Assembly (NCBI GenBank): GCA_031993545.1
Contig: DAMAHZ010000009.1
Location: forward strand, 6,360 to 70,359
Source: UBA1535 sp002323775
GTDB lineage: Bacteria > Bacillota > Clostridia > Tissierellales > Sedimentibacteraceae
Direction: 5' to 3'
DNA length: 64,000 nucleotides
Shown here: piece after piece, positions 52,704-61,977 of the stretch
How the letters are laid out: each line of letters opens with the position of its first letter
Position numbering within the stretch: position 1 is the stretch's first letter
Notes under the pieces: generated by a model
Told to the model about the DNA's origin: nothing
Seen by the model: the letters and a program-made list of their open reading frames with translations, nothing else
The model's database searches: none
Translations under genes and position numbers: made by a program

Positions 52704-54494
52704 CTATTTTTTTATTATAGCCTTAAATACACACGCATTTACGCAGGCACCGCATTTGATACATTTTTCTTGGTTAATTATATGAATTTCTTTAACCTTA
52801 CCCTCTATTGCACCTACAGGACATTGTCTAGCACATTTAGTACATCCCTTACAATTTGCTGTAATTGAATAGCTTGCAAGTGCTGAACAAACTCCTGCTG
52901 GACATCTTTTTTCATTAACATGTGCTTCATACTCATCTCTGAAATATTTTAATGTTGATAAAACAGGGTTTGGAGCTGTTTGACCAAGACCGCACAATGA
53001 AGTACTTTTAATTGTGCTTCCTAATTCTTCTAATCTGTCAAGGTCTTCCATAGTTCCTTTACCTTCAGTAATTCTATCAAGAATTTCTAGCATTCTCTTT
53101 GTACCTTCACGGCATGGAGTACATTTTCCGCATGATTCATCAACTGTGAATTCAAGGAAAAATCTTGCTATATCAACCATGCAGTTGTCTTCGTCCATTA
53201 CTATCATTCCGCCTGAGCCCATCATCGAGCCAAGAGCAGTCAATGTATCGAAATCTATTTTCGTATCTATATAATCAGATGTTATACATCCACCAGAAGG
53301 TCCTCCTGTTTGAACGGCTTTGAATTTCTTGCCATTCGGACATCCTCCTCCTATATCATATATAACCTCTCTAAGTGTCGTTCCCATAGGTACTTCAACA
53401 AGACCTGTGTTATTTATTTTTCCACCTAAAGCAAATACTTTTGTTCCCGGTGATTTTTCAGTTCCCATACTCTTGAACCAGTCAGAGCCCTTAAGTATGA
53501 TTTGAGGAATATTCGCTAATGTTTCAACATTGTTGATTATTGTTGGTTTACCCCATAATCCTTTATTTGCAGGGAATGGAGGTTTATTTCTTGACATACC
53601 TCTCTTGCCTTCGATAGAAGCCATAAGTGCAGTTTCTTCTCCACAAACGAAAGCTCCGGCTCCAAGCCTGATTTCAACATCAAAATCAAAGCCTGAATCA
53701 AATATATTTTTACCTAAAAGTCCAAGCTCTTTTGCTTGTCTTATTGCTATTTCTAATCTGCTAACAGCTATAGGGTATTCAGCTCTAACGTATATAAAAC
53801 CTTTTGTAGAGCCTATTGCATAACCGGCTATCGCCATAGCTTCTAATACTGAATGAGGGTCTCCTTCAAGTACAGATCTATCCATAAATGCACCTGGGTC
53901 TCCTTCGTCAGCGTTGCAGATAACATATTTTTGATCTGCTTGATTAGGTGCAGCAAATGACCATTTCATTCCTGTTGGGAATCCACCGCCACCTCTTCCT
54001 CTAAGCCCTGAATCTTTAACTACTTTTATAACATCTTCCGGTTTCATTTCAGTTAAAGCTTTTCCTAATGCCATATATCCATCTTTTGCTATATACTCGT
54101 TAATATTTTCTGGGTTTATAGCACCACAGTTCTTAAGTGCAATTCTTTTTTGTTTTTTATAAAAGTCTAATTCATTTAATGATTTTACCGCCTCATGAGA
54201 TGAAGCTTCTTCATATAAATATTTTTGTACAATTCTTCCCTTTAATAAATGCTCTTCTACTATTTCGTCCACTCTGTCTATTGTCATTTTTGCGTAGAAT
54301 GAGCCTTCAGGGTATATAATTACAATCGGTCCTTCCTCACAAAGTCCAAAGCAACCAGTTGCTATAACTTGAACCTCTTTATCAAGTCCTTTTTCAGTTA
54401 TTTTTTCTTCAAATCTATTTTTAATTAACAAGGACTTTGATGATGTACAACCTGTACCGCCACACACTAATACGTGTGATCTAAAAATAGTCAT
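52704..54494 (-). CDS. hydB: NuoF-like flavoprotein subunit of the hydrogenase (HydB)
   Basis: This 596-residue protein has an N-terminal thioredoxin-like [2Fe-2S] domain (CGGTGCTSSKSLL, ATGCFGLCEEGP). The FMN/NADH module follows (GLRGRGGGGFPTGMKW, NADEGDPGAFMDR, AGAFVCGEETALMAS), then a 4Fe-4S motif CGKCTPCREGTKRMLE. The C-terminus adds two ferredoxin motifs (CKGCTKCARQCPVG and CIKCGACVNAC). It binds NADH and delivers electrons to HydA, 18 bases downstream. In bifurcating enzymes FMN here is the proposed branching site. Confidence 0.95.
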   Translation of the reverse strand: MTIFRSHVLVCGGTGCTSSKSLLIKNRFEEKITEKGLDKEVQVIATGCFGLCEEGPIVIIYPEGSFYAKMTIDRVDEIVEEHLLKGRIVQKYLYEEASSHEAVKSLNELDFYKKQKRIALKNCGAINPENINEYIAKDGYMALGKALTEMKPEDVIKVVKDSGLRGRGGGGFPTGMKWSFAAPNQADQKYVICNADEGDPGAFMDRSVLEGDPHSVLEAMAIAGYAIGSTKGFIYVRAEYPIAVSRLEIAIRQAKELGLLGKNIFDSGFDFDVEIRLGAGAFVCGEETALMASIEGKRGMSRNKPPFPANKGLWGKPTIINNVETLANIPQIILKGSDWFKSMGTEKSPGTKVFALGGKINNTGLVEVPMGTTLREVIYDIGGGCPNGKKFKAVQTGGPSGGCITSDYIDTKIDFDTLTALGSMMGSGGMIVMDEDNCMVDIARFFLEFTVDESCGKCTPCREGTKRMLEILDRITEGKGTMEDLDRLEELGSTIKSTSLCGLGQTAPNPVLSTLKYFRDEYEAHVNEKRCPAGVCSALASYSITANCKGCTKCARQCPVGAIEGKVKEIHIINQEKCIKCGACVNACVFKAIIKK

Positions 54495-54531
54495 TTTTTA
54501 CCTCCAATAAGTCTATCTACCATTATCTGCA

Positions 54532-54888
54532 TTAACCGATAGTGTATTCTTTGATAATTTTGTTGTTTACAATATGTTCAGCTATTACTTTTTTAGCTTT
54601 TTCAGCATCCATATTTACATAGGTAACTTTTTCATTGTCTCCCTTGAACACTTCAACTATAGGCTCAAATGTACACATTCCTATGCAGCCTGTCTGAACT
54701 ACTTGAACATTTAGTAAATTTCTTTTTGCTATCTCCTCAATAAGAGCATTTAATACAGGTCTTGCTCCTGCTGAAATTCCGCAAGTAGCCATTCCTACAA
54801 CTATTCTTACATCTTTATCAGTATTACGCATTTCCATGTTAGCTAAAGAAGCTTCTCTAATTTTCTTCAATTCTTCTAATGATTTCAT
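54532..54888 (-). CDS. [2Fe-2S] thioredoxin-like ferredoxin subunit of the hydrogenase operon
   Basis: This 118-residue protein has VGMATCGISAGARPVLNALI and VVQTGCIGMCTFEP, which supply four cysteines for a [2Fe-2S] cluster on a thioredoxin fold. It resembles the N-terminal domain of HydB. In clostridial hydrogenase operons this small gene sits between the NuoE-like and NuoF-like genes. Its role is presumably an extra electron carrier. Spacing to neighbours is about 35 bases each side. Confidence 0.85.
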   Translation of the reverse strand: MKSLEELKKIREASLANMEMRNTDKDVRIVVGMATCGISAGARPVLNALIEEIAKRNLLNVQVVQTGCIGMCTFEPIVEVFKGDNEKVTYVNMDAEKAKKVIAEHIVNNKIIKEYTIG

Positions 54889-54921
54889 TTTGAACTATTT
54901 CCTTTCTTTAAAGTAAATTCA

Positions 54922-55410
54922 TTACTTCTCGTATGAAGCTATTATAGATGGAATGTTGTTAGGATCAACTTTTCCAAAAACTTCATCATCAATCATCATT
55001 ACTGGAGCTAGACCGCAACAGCCTAAGCATCTTGTTGCTTCCAAAGTAAACAATCCATCCTCTGTAGTCGCACCAACCTTAACTTTTAAAGTTTCAGCTA
55101 GCTTGTCCAAAACAGCCTGTGAATTTCTAACATAACATGCAGTACCTAGACATACTCCAATCTTATGCTTTCCTTTCGGATCAATGGAAAATTGTGTGTA
55201 AAATGTAGCTACTCCATATATTTCTGCCAAAGGAATATTCAATTCTTCCGATATAAATTTCTGCACTTCAATTGGCAAGTATCCAAAGATACTTTGAGCC
55301 TTGTGTAAGGTTTGCATCAAAATACCCTGAGAGTCCTTTAATGAGTCCATATACTTTTTAAGCTCTATGAAACCCTTTTCATTTTCCTTAATATCAAATC
55401 CTGTTTGCAC
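54922..55410 (-). CDS. hydC: NuoE-like subunit of the hydrogenase (HydC)
   Basis: This 162-residue NuoE/HydC family protein has a helical N-terminus (LQTLHKAQSIFGYLPIEVQ) and a thioredoxin-like [2Fe-2S] domain with CLGTACYVRNSQAVL and EATRCLGCCGLAPVMM (four cysteines). It relays electrons between HydB and HydA. The start is GTG at 55408-55410, with GAGGAGG eight bases upstream. It is first in the operon, driven by the promoter at 55453-55481. Confidence 0.94.
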   Translation of the reverse strand: MQTGFDIKENEKGFIELKKYMDSLKDSQGILMQTLHKAQSIFGYLPIEVQKFISEELNIPLAEIYGVATFYTQFSIDPKGKHKIGVCLGTACYVRNSQAVLDKLAETLKVKVGATTEDGLFTLEATRCLGCCGLAPVMMIDDEVFGKVDPNNIPSIIASYEK

Positions 55411-55452
55411 TTTTAAAACCTCCTCTATTTAATTAAAAGTCATACTATAGAA

Positions 55453-55481
55453 ATTATATTAATATGTTAATTGTTTGTCAA
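55453..55481 (-). promoter_or_regulatory. Consensus promoter of the hydrogenase operon
   Basis: On the minus strand: TTGACA, 17-base spacer, TATAAT, a perfect sigmaA pair. It lies 40 to 70 bases upstream of the GTG start of hydC. Confidence 0.85.
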
Positions 55482-55754
55482 TTCATTATTTAAAAAATTT
55501 ATAATTATTAATAAAATTAATTTTTTTACACAATTAGCTAATTAAATTTGCTTTTTATAATTTATTCTAATCCTATAATTGAGATATAAATTTTTATGCA
55601 ATAATAATCATACCAATGCGCCTATTTTATAAAAATATTATGCACATTTCCACATAGGTATGATAAATTTGTTTAATAATTTTCAATTTTTTAAATATTA
55701 ACTTACAAACAAAACATTTCAAATTATATAATATTAAAAATATTATTTTTATTG

Positions 55755-55781
55755 TATAAAAAGCGAAAAAAGTTTCGCTCT
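55755..55781 (-). terminator. Terminator of parB
   Basis: AGCGAAA pairs with TTTCGCT around AAAG, followed on the minus strand by TTTTTATAC. It sits directly at the parB stop. Confidence 0.65.
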
Positions 55782-56630
55782 TTAGTCCTCATTAATTCCA
55801 AATAAAGCTAGAAGTCTATTCAAATCCTCATTGTTTTTGTATTCTATTTCTATTTTACCTTTATTTTTTTTGCTTGTTATTTTAACCTTAGAAGAAAATC
55901 TACTTGTCAAAGCATCTTCAATATTTAAAACAAACTTATCCTTTTCTTTTGTCTTTTTTGCTTTAGGATTTTTGATAGCTTTTACGATTTTCTCAACGTC
56001 TCTAACATTTAATCCATCTCTGATTATTCTGTCAGTTAAATCTTTTTGAGCCTTTTTATCAAGAGAAATCATTGCCCTTGCGTGTCCTTGACTTATTTCA
56101 CCTAAAGTAATTTTTTCCTTTACATAATCGTCCAGACTTAATAATCTCAAAATGTTAGTAACATAAACTCTGCTTTTTCCAATAACATCTGAAAGTTCTT
56201 CCTGAGTTATAGCATATCTCTCCATGACATAATCATAGGCATTTGCTTCGTCTATCGGATTTAGGTCTTCTCTCTGAATGTTTTCTATAAGCGCAAGCTC
56301 TGAAGCATTTTTGTTTTCTATATCTCTTACTATACATGGAATGTTTGCTAATCCAGCAATTTTAGACGCTCTCCATCTTCTCTCTCCAGCAATAATCGTA
56401 TAGATTTTATCTTCCTTTTTAACTATTATTGGTTGAATAAGTCCATAACGTTTTATAGAGTCTGATAATTCTTCAAGCTTGTCCTTTTCAAAATTTTTCC
56501 TCGGCTGATTTGGATTTGGAGATATTAAATTTATATCTATTTCTTTTATTTTGTCAAGCTCGTCCTGCTCTATATTGTCTGGTATCAATGCAGATAGACC
56601 TTTTCCTAATGCCTTTCTCGGGTTTGCCAT
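55782..56630 (-). CDS. parB: Chromosome-partitioning protein ParB (Spo0J)
   Basis: This 282-residue ParB is a CTP-hydrolysing clamp that loads at parS and spreads. The start is MANPRKALGKGLSALIPD, the family hallmark; upstream in-frame Met codons include one immediately abutting the AAAGGA box, so I choose the ATG 12 bases beyond it. Blocks: NPNQPRKNFEKDKLEELSDS, IIAGERRWRASKIA (CTP pocket), ALIENIQREDLNPIDEA, a helix-turn-helix (SDVIGKSRVYVTNILRLLSL) and a C-terminal dimer domain. parS sites are in the same window at 35-43 kb. Confidence 0.95.
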   Translation of the reverse strand: MANPRKALGKGLSALIPDNIEQDELDKIKEIDINLISPNPNQPRKNFEKDKLEELSDSIKRYGLIQPIIVKKEDKIYTIIAGERRWRASKIAGLANIPCIVRDIENKNASELALIENIQREDLNPIDEANAYDYVMERYAITQEELSDVIGKSRVYVTNILRLLSLDDYVKEKITLGEISQGHARAMISLDKKAQKDLTDRIIRDGLNVRDVEKIVKAIKNPKAKKTKEKDKFVLNIEDALTSRFSSKVKITSKKNKGKIEIEYKNNEDLNRLLALFGINED

Positions 56631-56735
56631 ATTAAAACTCATTCCTTTCATTATCTTTTGCATAAATGATAATTCATTATATATCACATAGAAAAAAATT
56701 TCAAGCCCCTAGACAAAGGGACTTTTAAACTTTTA

Positions 56736-57506
56736 TTATTTTGTATCCTGATTATCTATAAATTCCTTGGCTAATTTTTTATAAGCTTCGCTTCCCTTTG
56801 ATTTATCATCATATATGATTATAGGTTGTCCAAAGCTTGGAGCCTCTGCAAGTCTTATATTTCTTGGAATTACTGTTCGATATACTTTGTTTTTAAAGTA
56901 TTTTTTAACTTCCTCTACTACTTGAATAGATAAGTTTGTCCTTCCGTCGTACATATTTAACAAAACACCTTCAACATCAAGCTCGGAATTTAAAGTTCTT
57001 TTGACTAATCTAATGGTTTCTATCAACTGTCCAACTCCCTCCAGCGAATAATATTCACACTGGATTGGAATTATGACTGTTTGTGATGAAGTCAAAGCAT
57101 TTAAGGATAAAAGACCTAATGATGGAGGACAATCTATTATAATAAAATCAAATTTGTCCTTTATTTTTTTAAGATGTTCTCTCAAGGTTCTTTCTCTTTC
57201 AACTGATGTAGCTAATTCTATCTCTGCTCCCCAAAGTTGAATATTAGCCGGAACTACATATAAATTCTCAATTTCTGTTTTAACAATTGTTTTATTTATA
57301 TCGTAGCCATTGATTAAAACATCATAAATAGTGAATTCTACATTGTTTTTATCAACTCCAAATCCACTTGTTGAGTTTGCTTGTGGGTCTATATCTATGC
57401 TTAACACTTTCTTACCTTCTAAAGCCAAGGCAGCACATAGGTTTACATTTGTTGTTGTTTTGCCGACACCGCCTTTTTGATTAAACACACTTATTATCTT
57501 AGCCAT
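56736..57506 (-). CDS. parA: ParA/Soj partition ATPase
   Basis: This 256-residue deviant Walker ATPase starts MAKIISVFNQKGGVGKTTTN (KGGVGKTT). Walker A' and B motifs (VLSIDIDPQANSTSG and DFIIIDCPPSLGLLSLNAL) follow. ParA dimerises on DNA and is stimulated by ParB; Soj also adjusts DnaA activity at the origin. I begin at the ATG for MAKII, 12 bases past AAAGGA; an ATG abutting that box four codons earlier is unlikely. Adjacent to noc and parB as in Bacillus. Confidence 0.96.
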   Translation of the reverse strand: MAKIISVFNQKGGVGKTTTNVNLCAALALEGKKVLSIDIDPQANSTSGFGVDKNNVEFTIYDVLINGYDINKTIVKTEIENLYVVPANIQLWGAEIELATSVERERTLREHLKKIKDKFDFIIIDCPPSLGLLSLNALTSSQTVIIPIQCEYYSLEGVGQLIETIRLVKRTLNSELDVEGVLLNMYDGRTNLSIQVVEEVKKYFKNKVYRTVIPRNIRLAEAPSFGQPIIIYDDKSKGSEAYKKLAKEFIDNQDTK

Positions 57507-57546
57507 GTTTACACACATTCCTTTCTTTTGTTAAAACAGCATATCT

Positions 57547-58338
57547 TTACTTCAAGCTTTTCTTTGGTATTCTCACCTTTAGCTCTATAAATTCATCGGA
57601 TTCCTGTTCTTCAAATTTTGCATCTATTCCGGTTTTCAAAATTTCATTATAGGCATTTCTAATTGTATTTACAAATATTTTATAGTTTATAAAGTTCTTT
57701 ATGTACAGCTTATTTTTTAACTTTTCCTTATTTATGTTATCAGCTATAGATTCAACAAGCTTTTCAGTTGCAGTAACATTTAGCTCTTTTTTTACAATCT
57801 TATCTACAATGTCTAACATTAAATCTTCATCTGTCAATTTCAAGAGAGCTCTTGCATGTCTTTCACTCAAATTGCTATCAATTAGGGCTTGTTTCACTTT
57901 TTGAGGTAATTTTAAAATTCTTAATTTATTTGCCACGGTAGACTGTGTTTTTCCTATTTTTTCTGCCAGAAGCTGTTGAGTTATGTTAAAATCATAAATT
58001 ATTTTCTCAAATGCTAAGGCTTCTTCAATGAAATTAAGATTTTCTCTCTGCAAATTTTCTATGAGTGCCATTGCTGCCGATTCTTCTTCTCCGGCAGATA
58101 TGACAATAGCAGCTATAGTTTCATGCTCCAATAGCTTAGTAGCTTTTAATCTTCTCTCACCTGCTACCAGCTCATACAGCTCATCAGCCAATCTTCTTAC
58201 AACTATTGGCTGAATTAAGCCATAGCTTTTTATAGACAGACTTAATTCTTCCAAAGCTTTATCGTCAAAGCTTTTTCTTGGTTGGTTCTTATTGGATATA
58301 ATTTCATTAATGTTGATATTTACTACCTTGTTAGACAT
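57547..58338 (-). CDS. noc: Noc, ParB-like nucleoid occlusion protein
   Basis: This 263-residue ParB paralogue lies between rsmG and parA, the position of noc in Bacillus. Blocks: NKNQPRKSFDDKALEELSLS, LVAGERRLKATKLLEHE (CTP pocket) and the helix-turn-helix ITQQLLAEKIGKTQSTVANKL. Noc binds its own sites and prevents septation over the chromosome. The extended C-terminal part differs from ParB. The call rests on position plus sequence. A candidate Noc box is at 27.6 kb. Confidence 0.9.
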   Translation of the reverse strand: MSNKVVNININEIISNKNQPRKSFDDKALEELSLSIKSYGLIQPIVVRRLADELYELVAGERRLKATKLLEHETIAAIVISAGEEESAAMALIENLQRENLNFIEEALAFEKIIYDFNITQQLLAEKIGKTQSTVANKLRILKLPQKVKQALIDSNLSERHARALLKLTDEDLMLDIVDKIVKKELNVTATEKLVESIADNINKEKLKNKLYIKNFINYKIFVNTIRNAYNEILKTGIDAKFEEQESDEFIELKVRIPKKSLK

Positions 58339-58395
58339 TTTAATTATCCCCCTTTTTGCGGAATTATTTTATTTTAATTTTATAACATTTTGCTC

Positions 58396-59112
58396 TTATA
58401 ATAAAGGTTTTTTTTCTGGTGTCCCAGCTTTTCTTGGATAAATTTTTTCCATTTGTTTAATTTTCTCAATTATTACAATTTTTCTCGTAATATCTGAGTT
58501 TGGAATTTTAATTAATTTTGTATCTATTATCTTTCCGCCTAATTTTTCTATAGCACTTTTTGCTCCACTTATTTCCTCGGAAATATTCTCGCTCTTATAT
58601 GCGGCAAAATGTCCTCCAAGCTTTACAAATGGCAAACACAATTCAGACAATACGTTTAGTGGAGCAACAGCTCTCGAAACGCAAATATCATACTTTTCTC
58701 TGTATTTAGTATCTTGCCCAAAGTCCTCGGCTCTCCCATGTATAAGCTCTACATTCTTTAGTTTAAGCTCATCTATAACTAGCTGTAAAAAATCAATTCT
58801 TTTTCTAAGACTATCCAATAGTGTTAATTTAAAATTATCATTGACTATTTTAAGCGGTAGACCAGGGAAGCCACCGCCTGTACCTACATCAATAATTTTT
58901 TTATCTATGCTTTTATTGTTATTATTCAAGAATATCACACTGTCTAAATAATGCTTTATATAAATTTCTTCATCATTTTCTATTCTTGTGATATTGATTT
59001 TTTTATTCCACTCAAGCAATAAATCTTTATATATATTAAATTTTTTCTCTATTTCATCTGTGTATTCAAGACCTAGCTCCTCAAATCCAGATTTTAATAT
59101 TTGATTTTGCAT
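58396..59112 (-). CDS. rsmG: 16S rRNA (guanine-N7)-methyltransferase RsmG
   Basis: This 238-residue RsmG (GidB) methylates G527 of 16S rRNA, a site tied to streptomycin response. It has the N-terminal LEYTDEIEKKFNIYKDLLLEWNKKINIT, SAM motif VGTGGGFPGLPLKI and FDxCVSRAVAPLNVLSELCLPFVKLGG. The gene lies between mnmG and noc, the conserved order, 55 bases from mnmG. Confidence 0.95.
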   Translation of the reverse strand: MQNQILKSGFEELGLEYTDEIEKKFNIYKDLLLEWNKKINITRIENDEEIYIKHYLDSVIFLNNNNKSIDKKIIDVGTGGGFPGLPLKIVNDNFKLTLLDSLRKRIDFLQLVIDELKLKNVELIHGRAEDFGQDTKYREKYDICVSRAVAPLNVLSELCLPFVKLGGHFAAYKSENISEEISGAKSAIEKLGGKIIDTKLIKIPNSDITRKIVIIEKIKQMEKIYPRKAGTPEKKPLL

Positions 59113-59167
59113 TATATCCTCTACTTTTTCTCATCTTTATGAGAGGAGCAAAGCCCCTCCGCTAAAT

Positions 59168-61096
59168 CTATTTTTTTCTTTTTATTTGTTCAAGATAAAT
59201 TAGCAATACATTTATATCGGCAGGCGATACTCCTGATATCCTCGAGGCCTGACCTATTGATGTAGGCAGTATTTTTGAAAGTTTTTGCTTTGCTTCTATT
59301 CTTAAACCATTTATTTTATCATATTCTATGTCTTCCGGTATTTTTTTATCCTCCAGCTTTTTAAACTGTTCTATCTGTTTTAACTGCTTTTGGATATATC
59401 CTTCATACTTTATAGCTGTTTCAACATAGTTTATTATTTCTTCACTTAATTCTTTTCTCTCAATATCTAAATGAGCTATATTTCTGTAATTTATCTCAGG
59501 TCTTTTTATAAGCTCCAGCAAATTTATTGGCTTTGATAGAGGAGCTGTCCCCATTTTCTCTAAAAACTCACCTATTTCCTTTGTAGGTGTAATCTTTGTT
59601 GCTTCAAGCCTTTTTATCTCGCTTTCTACTGAAACTTTTTTATTTATATATCTTTTATATCTTTCCTCACTTGCAAGTCCTATCTTGTATGATGCTTCTG
59701 TCAATCTTTCATCTGCATTATCCTGTCTTAAAACAAGTCTGTACTCAGCTCTTGATGTCATCATTCTGTATGGCTCATTAGTTCCTTTTGTGACCAAGTC
59801 ATCTATTAACACTCCTATATAGGCTTCTGATCTGTCCAAAATAAGAGGTTCTTCGTTTCTTAATGAAAGCACAGCATTTATTCCTGCTATCAAGCCCTGT
59901 GCCGCCGCTTCTTCATATCCAGAGCTTCCGTTTATCTGTCCCGCAAAAAATAGATTTTTTACTTCCTTGAACTCCAGGCTTGGTTTTAGCTGAGTAGGGT
60001 CTATGCAGTCGTACTCTATAGCGTAAGCAGGTCTCATAATTTCAGCATTTTCAAGACCTACCATCGTTTTATACATAGCTGTCTGCACTTCAAACGGAAG
60101 GCTTGATGACATGCCTTGTATATACATCTCTTTTGTATTTAAGCCCTCCGGCTCTATAAAAAGCTGATGTTTTTCTTTGTCAGAAAATTTTACTATTTTA
60201 TCCTCAATTGACGGACAGTATCTCGGTCCAACACTTTCTATAACTCCTGTATAAAGTGGAGATCTATCGAGATTGTTTTGTATTATTTCCTTTGTTTTTT
60301 CGGTAGTATATGTCAAGTAGCATGGTATTTGCTCTATATTTATACTGTCGGTCATGAATGAAAATGGTATTATTTTCTCGTCTCCGCCTTGCTTTTCCAT
60401 AATATCAAAATTCATTGTATCTGAACTTATTCTTGCAGGAGTTCCTGTTTTAAATCTTCGTAAGTGTAATCCAAACTTTGTCAATGCACTTGACAATTTA
60501 TTTGCAGGAAACAATCCACTTGGACCAGATTCATAGTTTAATTCTCCTATAAATATTCGTCCCTTTAGGTATGTTCCTGTTGTCACTATAACTGCTTTAG
60601 TATGATAATATGCTCCATATTGGGTATAGACATTAAAGCTTTTGTCTTCATTTAATCTTATATCTATAGCTTCTGCTTGCAGTAAGTAAAGCCTTTCTTG
60701 ATTTTCTATGACCTTTTTCATTTCTGCATGGTAATTATTTTTATCAGCTTGTGCTCTTAGGGAATGTACTGCCGGTCCTTTGGATAAATTAAGCATCTTG
60801 CACTGTATCATGGTTTTATCTATATTTATGCCCATCTCTCCGCCAAGAGCATCTACTTCTTTAACCAAATGTCCCTTTCCTGTTCCGCCTATAGATGGAT
60901 TGCAGGCAAGCATTGCTATAGAATCAAGGTTCATAGTCATCATCATAGTATTCATATTAAGTCTTGCACAGGCTAAAGCTGACTCGCAACCAGCGTGACC
61001 TGCACCTATTACTATAACATCATAAGTACCTGCCAAAAATTCCTTGACTGTACTCATGTCGTTTTTATGTTTAATTAATTCATCTAATTGTATCAT
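59168..61096 (-). CDS. mnmG: tRNA uridine 5-carboxymethylaminomethyl modification enzyme MnmG
   Basis: This 642-residue FAD protein acts with MnmE to form cmnm5U34 in tRNA. It has the N-terminal FAD motif VIVIGAGHAGCESALACARL, the SIGGTGKGHLVKEVDALGG block, FAGQINGSSGYEEAAAQGL and TSRAEYRLVLRQDNADERLT. I keep the first Met (residue 1); GAAAGTAG is a weak ribosome binding site. A 13-residue extension precedes the usual start region. Its partner mnmE lies 880 bases upstream, separated by a VOC gene. Confidence 0.96.
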   Translation of the reverse strand: MIQLDELIKHKNDMSTVKEFLAGTYDVIVIGAGHAGCESALACARLNMNTMMMTMNLDSIAMLACNPSIGGTGKGHLVKEVDALGGEMGINIDKTMIQCKMLNLSKGPAVHSLRAQADKNNYHAEMKKVIENQERLYLLQAEAIDIRLNEDKSFNVYTQYGAYYHTKAVIVTTGTYLKGRIFIGELNYESGPSGLFPANKLSSALTKFGLHLRRFKTGTPARISSDTMNFDIMEKQGGDEKIIPFSFMTDSINIEQIPCYLTYTTEKTKEIIQNNLDRSPLYTGVIESVGPRYCPSIEDKIVKFSDKEKHQLFIEPEGLNTKEMYIQGMSSSLPFEVQTAMYKTMVGLENAEIMRPAYAIEYDCIDPTQLKPSLEFKEVKNLFFAGQINGSSGYEEAAAQGLIAGINAVLSLRNEEPLILDRSEAYIGVLIDDLVTKGTNEPYRMMTSRAEYRLVLRQDNADERLTEASYKIGLASEERYKRYINKKVSVESEIKRLEATKITPTKEIGEFLEKMGTAPLSKPINLLELIKRPEINYRNIAHLDIERKELSEEIINYVETAIKYEGYIQKQLKQIEQFKKLEDKKIPEDIEYDKINGLRIEAKQKLSKILPTSIGQASRISGVSPADINVLLIYLEQIKRKK

Positions 61097-61479
61097 TTTA
61101 AGTCTACTTTCTAATTCTTATAAATTGTAATTTATTGCTTTATACTGCTATATACAAAGTATAAATTTTTCCGTATAGGAAGTTGCTGCCGACATACGGC
61201 AATCTTCAGTATATTGTATAACTCTACATCAAGTAAATGCACAAGTGGAGTCCACCCCATCTTATTTGCAAAATGTATAATATAATTTTTGTTGCTTAAC
61301 TATATACTTAGGTTATAGCCAAGACCACATAATAAAGATAATACTATACTATTTGATTATAGTGAAAATTAAGGAGTGCCTAATAGTGTTAATTATGTTG
61401 TAATAACAATATAGGTAAGATATCCATCAAACCCGTATTTATAGAAATATTGTGAATTTACTCTCAGTTTCGTGACTTC
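61097..61479. other. 383-bp gap downstream of the inserted VOC gene
   Basis: It contains a short open stretch on the minus strand (61132-61260, starting ATGGGGTGGACTCC), which lacks a ribosome binding site, and a small GCCG/CGGC hairpin near 61190-61205. The rest is AT-rich. I see no supported gene and no typical terminator for the VOC gene. Confidence 0.4.
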
Positions 61480-61902
61480 CTATAACAATGCAAAATGGGT
61501 ACTCTCAAAAATTGTTTTCATTAGGCATAAGCAAAACGGGTGTCCGGCAGGGTCAAACATAACTCTCCAGCTATCAGAAAATTGCTCATCAGCAATTATT
61601 GCTCCACAATGGATTGCATGTTGAACTGCTTTTTCCAAATCATTAACGGCGAAGTCTAAATGCGCCATTTGCTGTTGAGCTTCAGGTTCTTCCGGCCACA
61701 CAGGCGGTATATAATCTGGATTTTGTTGAAACACTATACCAGGATACATTCCATGATGCGTTCCCGGAGGGTATACCCACGCATATTCTTCACTAAGTCC
61801 TATTTCCCACTTGAGCAAAGCCGCATAGAATTTTGCTAACTCTTGTATGTCTTTACAATCCAAGGTAAATGAGTACATTTTAATTTTCAGTTCATTTTCC
61901 AT
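61480..61902 (-). CDS. VOC-superfamily protein inserted between mnmE and mnmG
   Basis: This 140-residue VOC unit has FTLDCKDIQELAKFYAALLK, IPPVWP, QQQMAHLDFAVNDLEKAVQH and VMFDPAGHPFCLC. It is a paralogue of the VOC gene at 21.5 kb, with a longer loop (YPPGTHHGMYPGIVFQQNPD) and C-terminal extension. AGGAGG precedes the ATG. It is an independent unit with its own promoter. Substrate unknown; related proteins are called bleomycin-resistance-like without proof. Confidence 0.85.
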   Translation of the reverse strand: MENELKIKMYSFTLDCKDIQELAKFYAALLKWEIGLSEEYAWVYPPGTHHGMYPGIVFQQNPDYIPPVWPEEPEAQQQMAHLDFAVNDLEKAVQHAIHCGAIIADEQFSDSWRVMFDPAGHPFCLCLMKTIFESTHFALL

Positions 61903-61935
61903 AACACTAATACCTCCTAATATAAATTATCTTCA

Positions 61936-61954
61936 ATGATTATAATGTAATCAT
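61936..61954. promoter_or_regulatory. Palindrome ATGATTA-N5-TAATCAT over the VOC -10 box
   Basis: A perfect 7-5-7 inverted repeat contains the -10 box of the VOC promoter on the minus strand, an ideal repressor site. Confidence 0.5.
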
Positions 61955-61968
61955 TAATTTTTTATCAA
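61939..61968 (-). promoter_or_regulatory. Promoter of the inserted VOC gene
   Basis: TTGATA, an 18-base spacer and TATAAT on the minus strand. It ends ten bases before the mnmE stop codon. Confidence 0.65.
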
Positions 61969-61977
61969 CGTTAATAA

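Larger units (their letters stand above)
55411..55781. other. 370-bp AT-rich gap between hydC and parB
   Basis: It contains the hydrogenase promoter at 55453-55481 and the parB terminator at 55755-55781. No reading frame is supported. I looked for a Rex operator (TTGTTAAnnnnTTAACAA); partial half-site resemblance near 55463-55481 is not convincing. Confidence 0.4.

Noticed and set aside
55453..55490. Rex operator in the hydrogenase promoter
   Set aside because: Only fragments of TTGTTAA-like half-sites occur, with wrong spacing and no symmetrical partner.
61132..61260. 42-codon minus-strand reading frame in the mnmG-VOC gap
   Set aside because: No ribosome binding site before its ATG, no promoter, and no similarity I recognise. 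Possibly a remnant, but not supportable as a gene.
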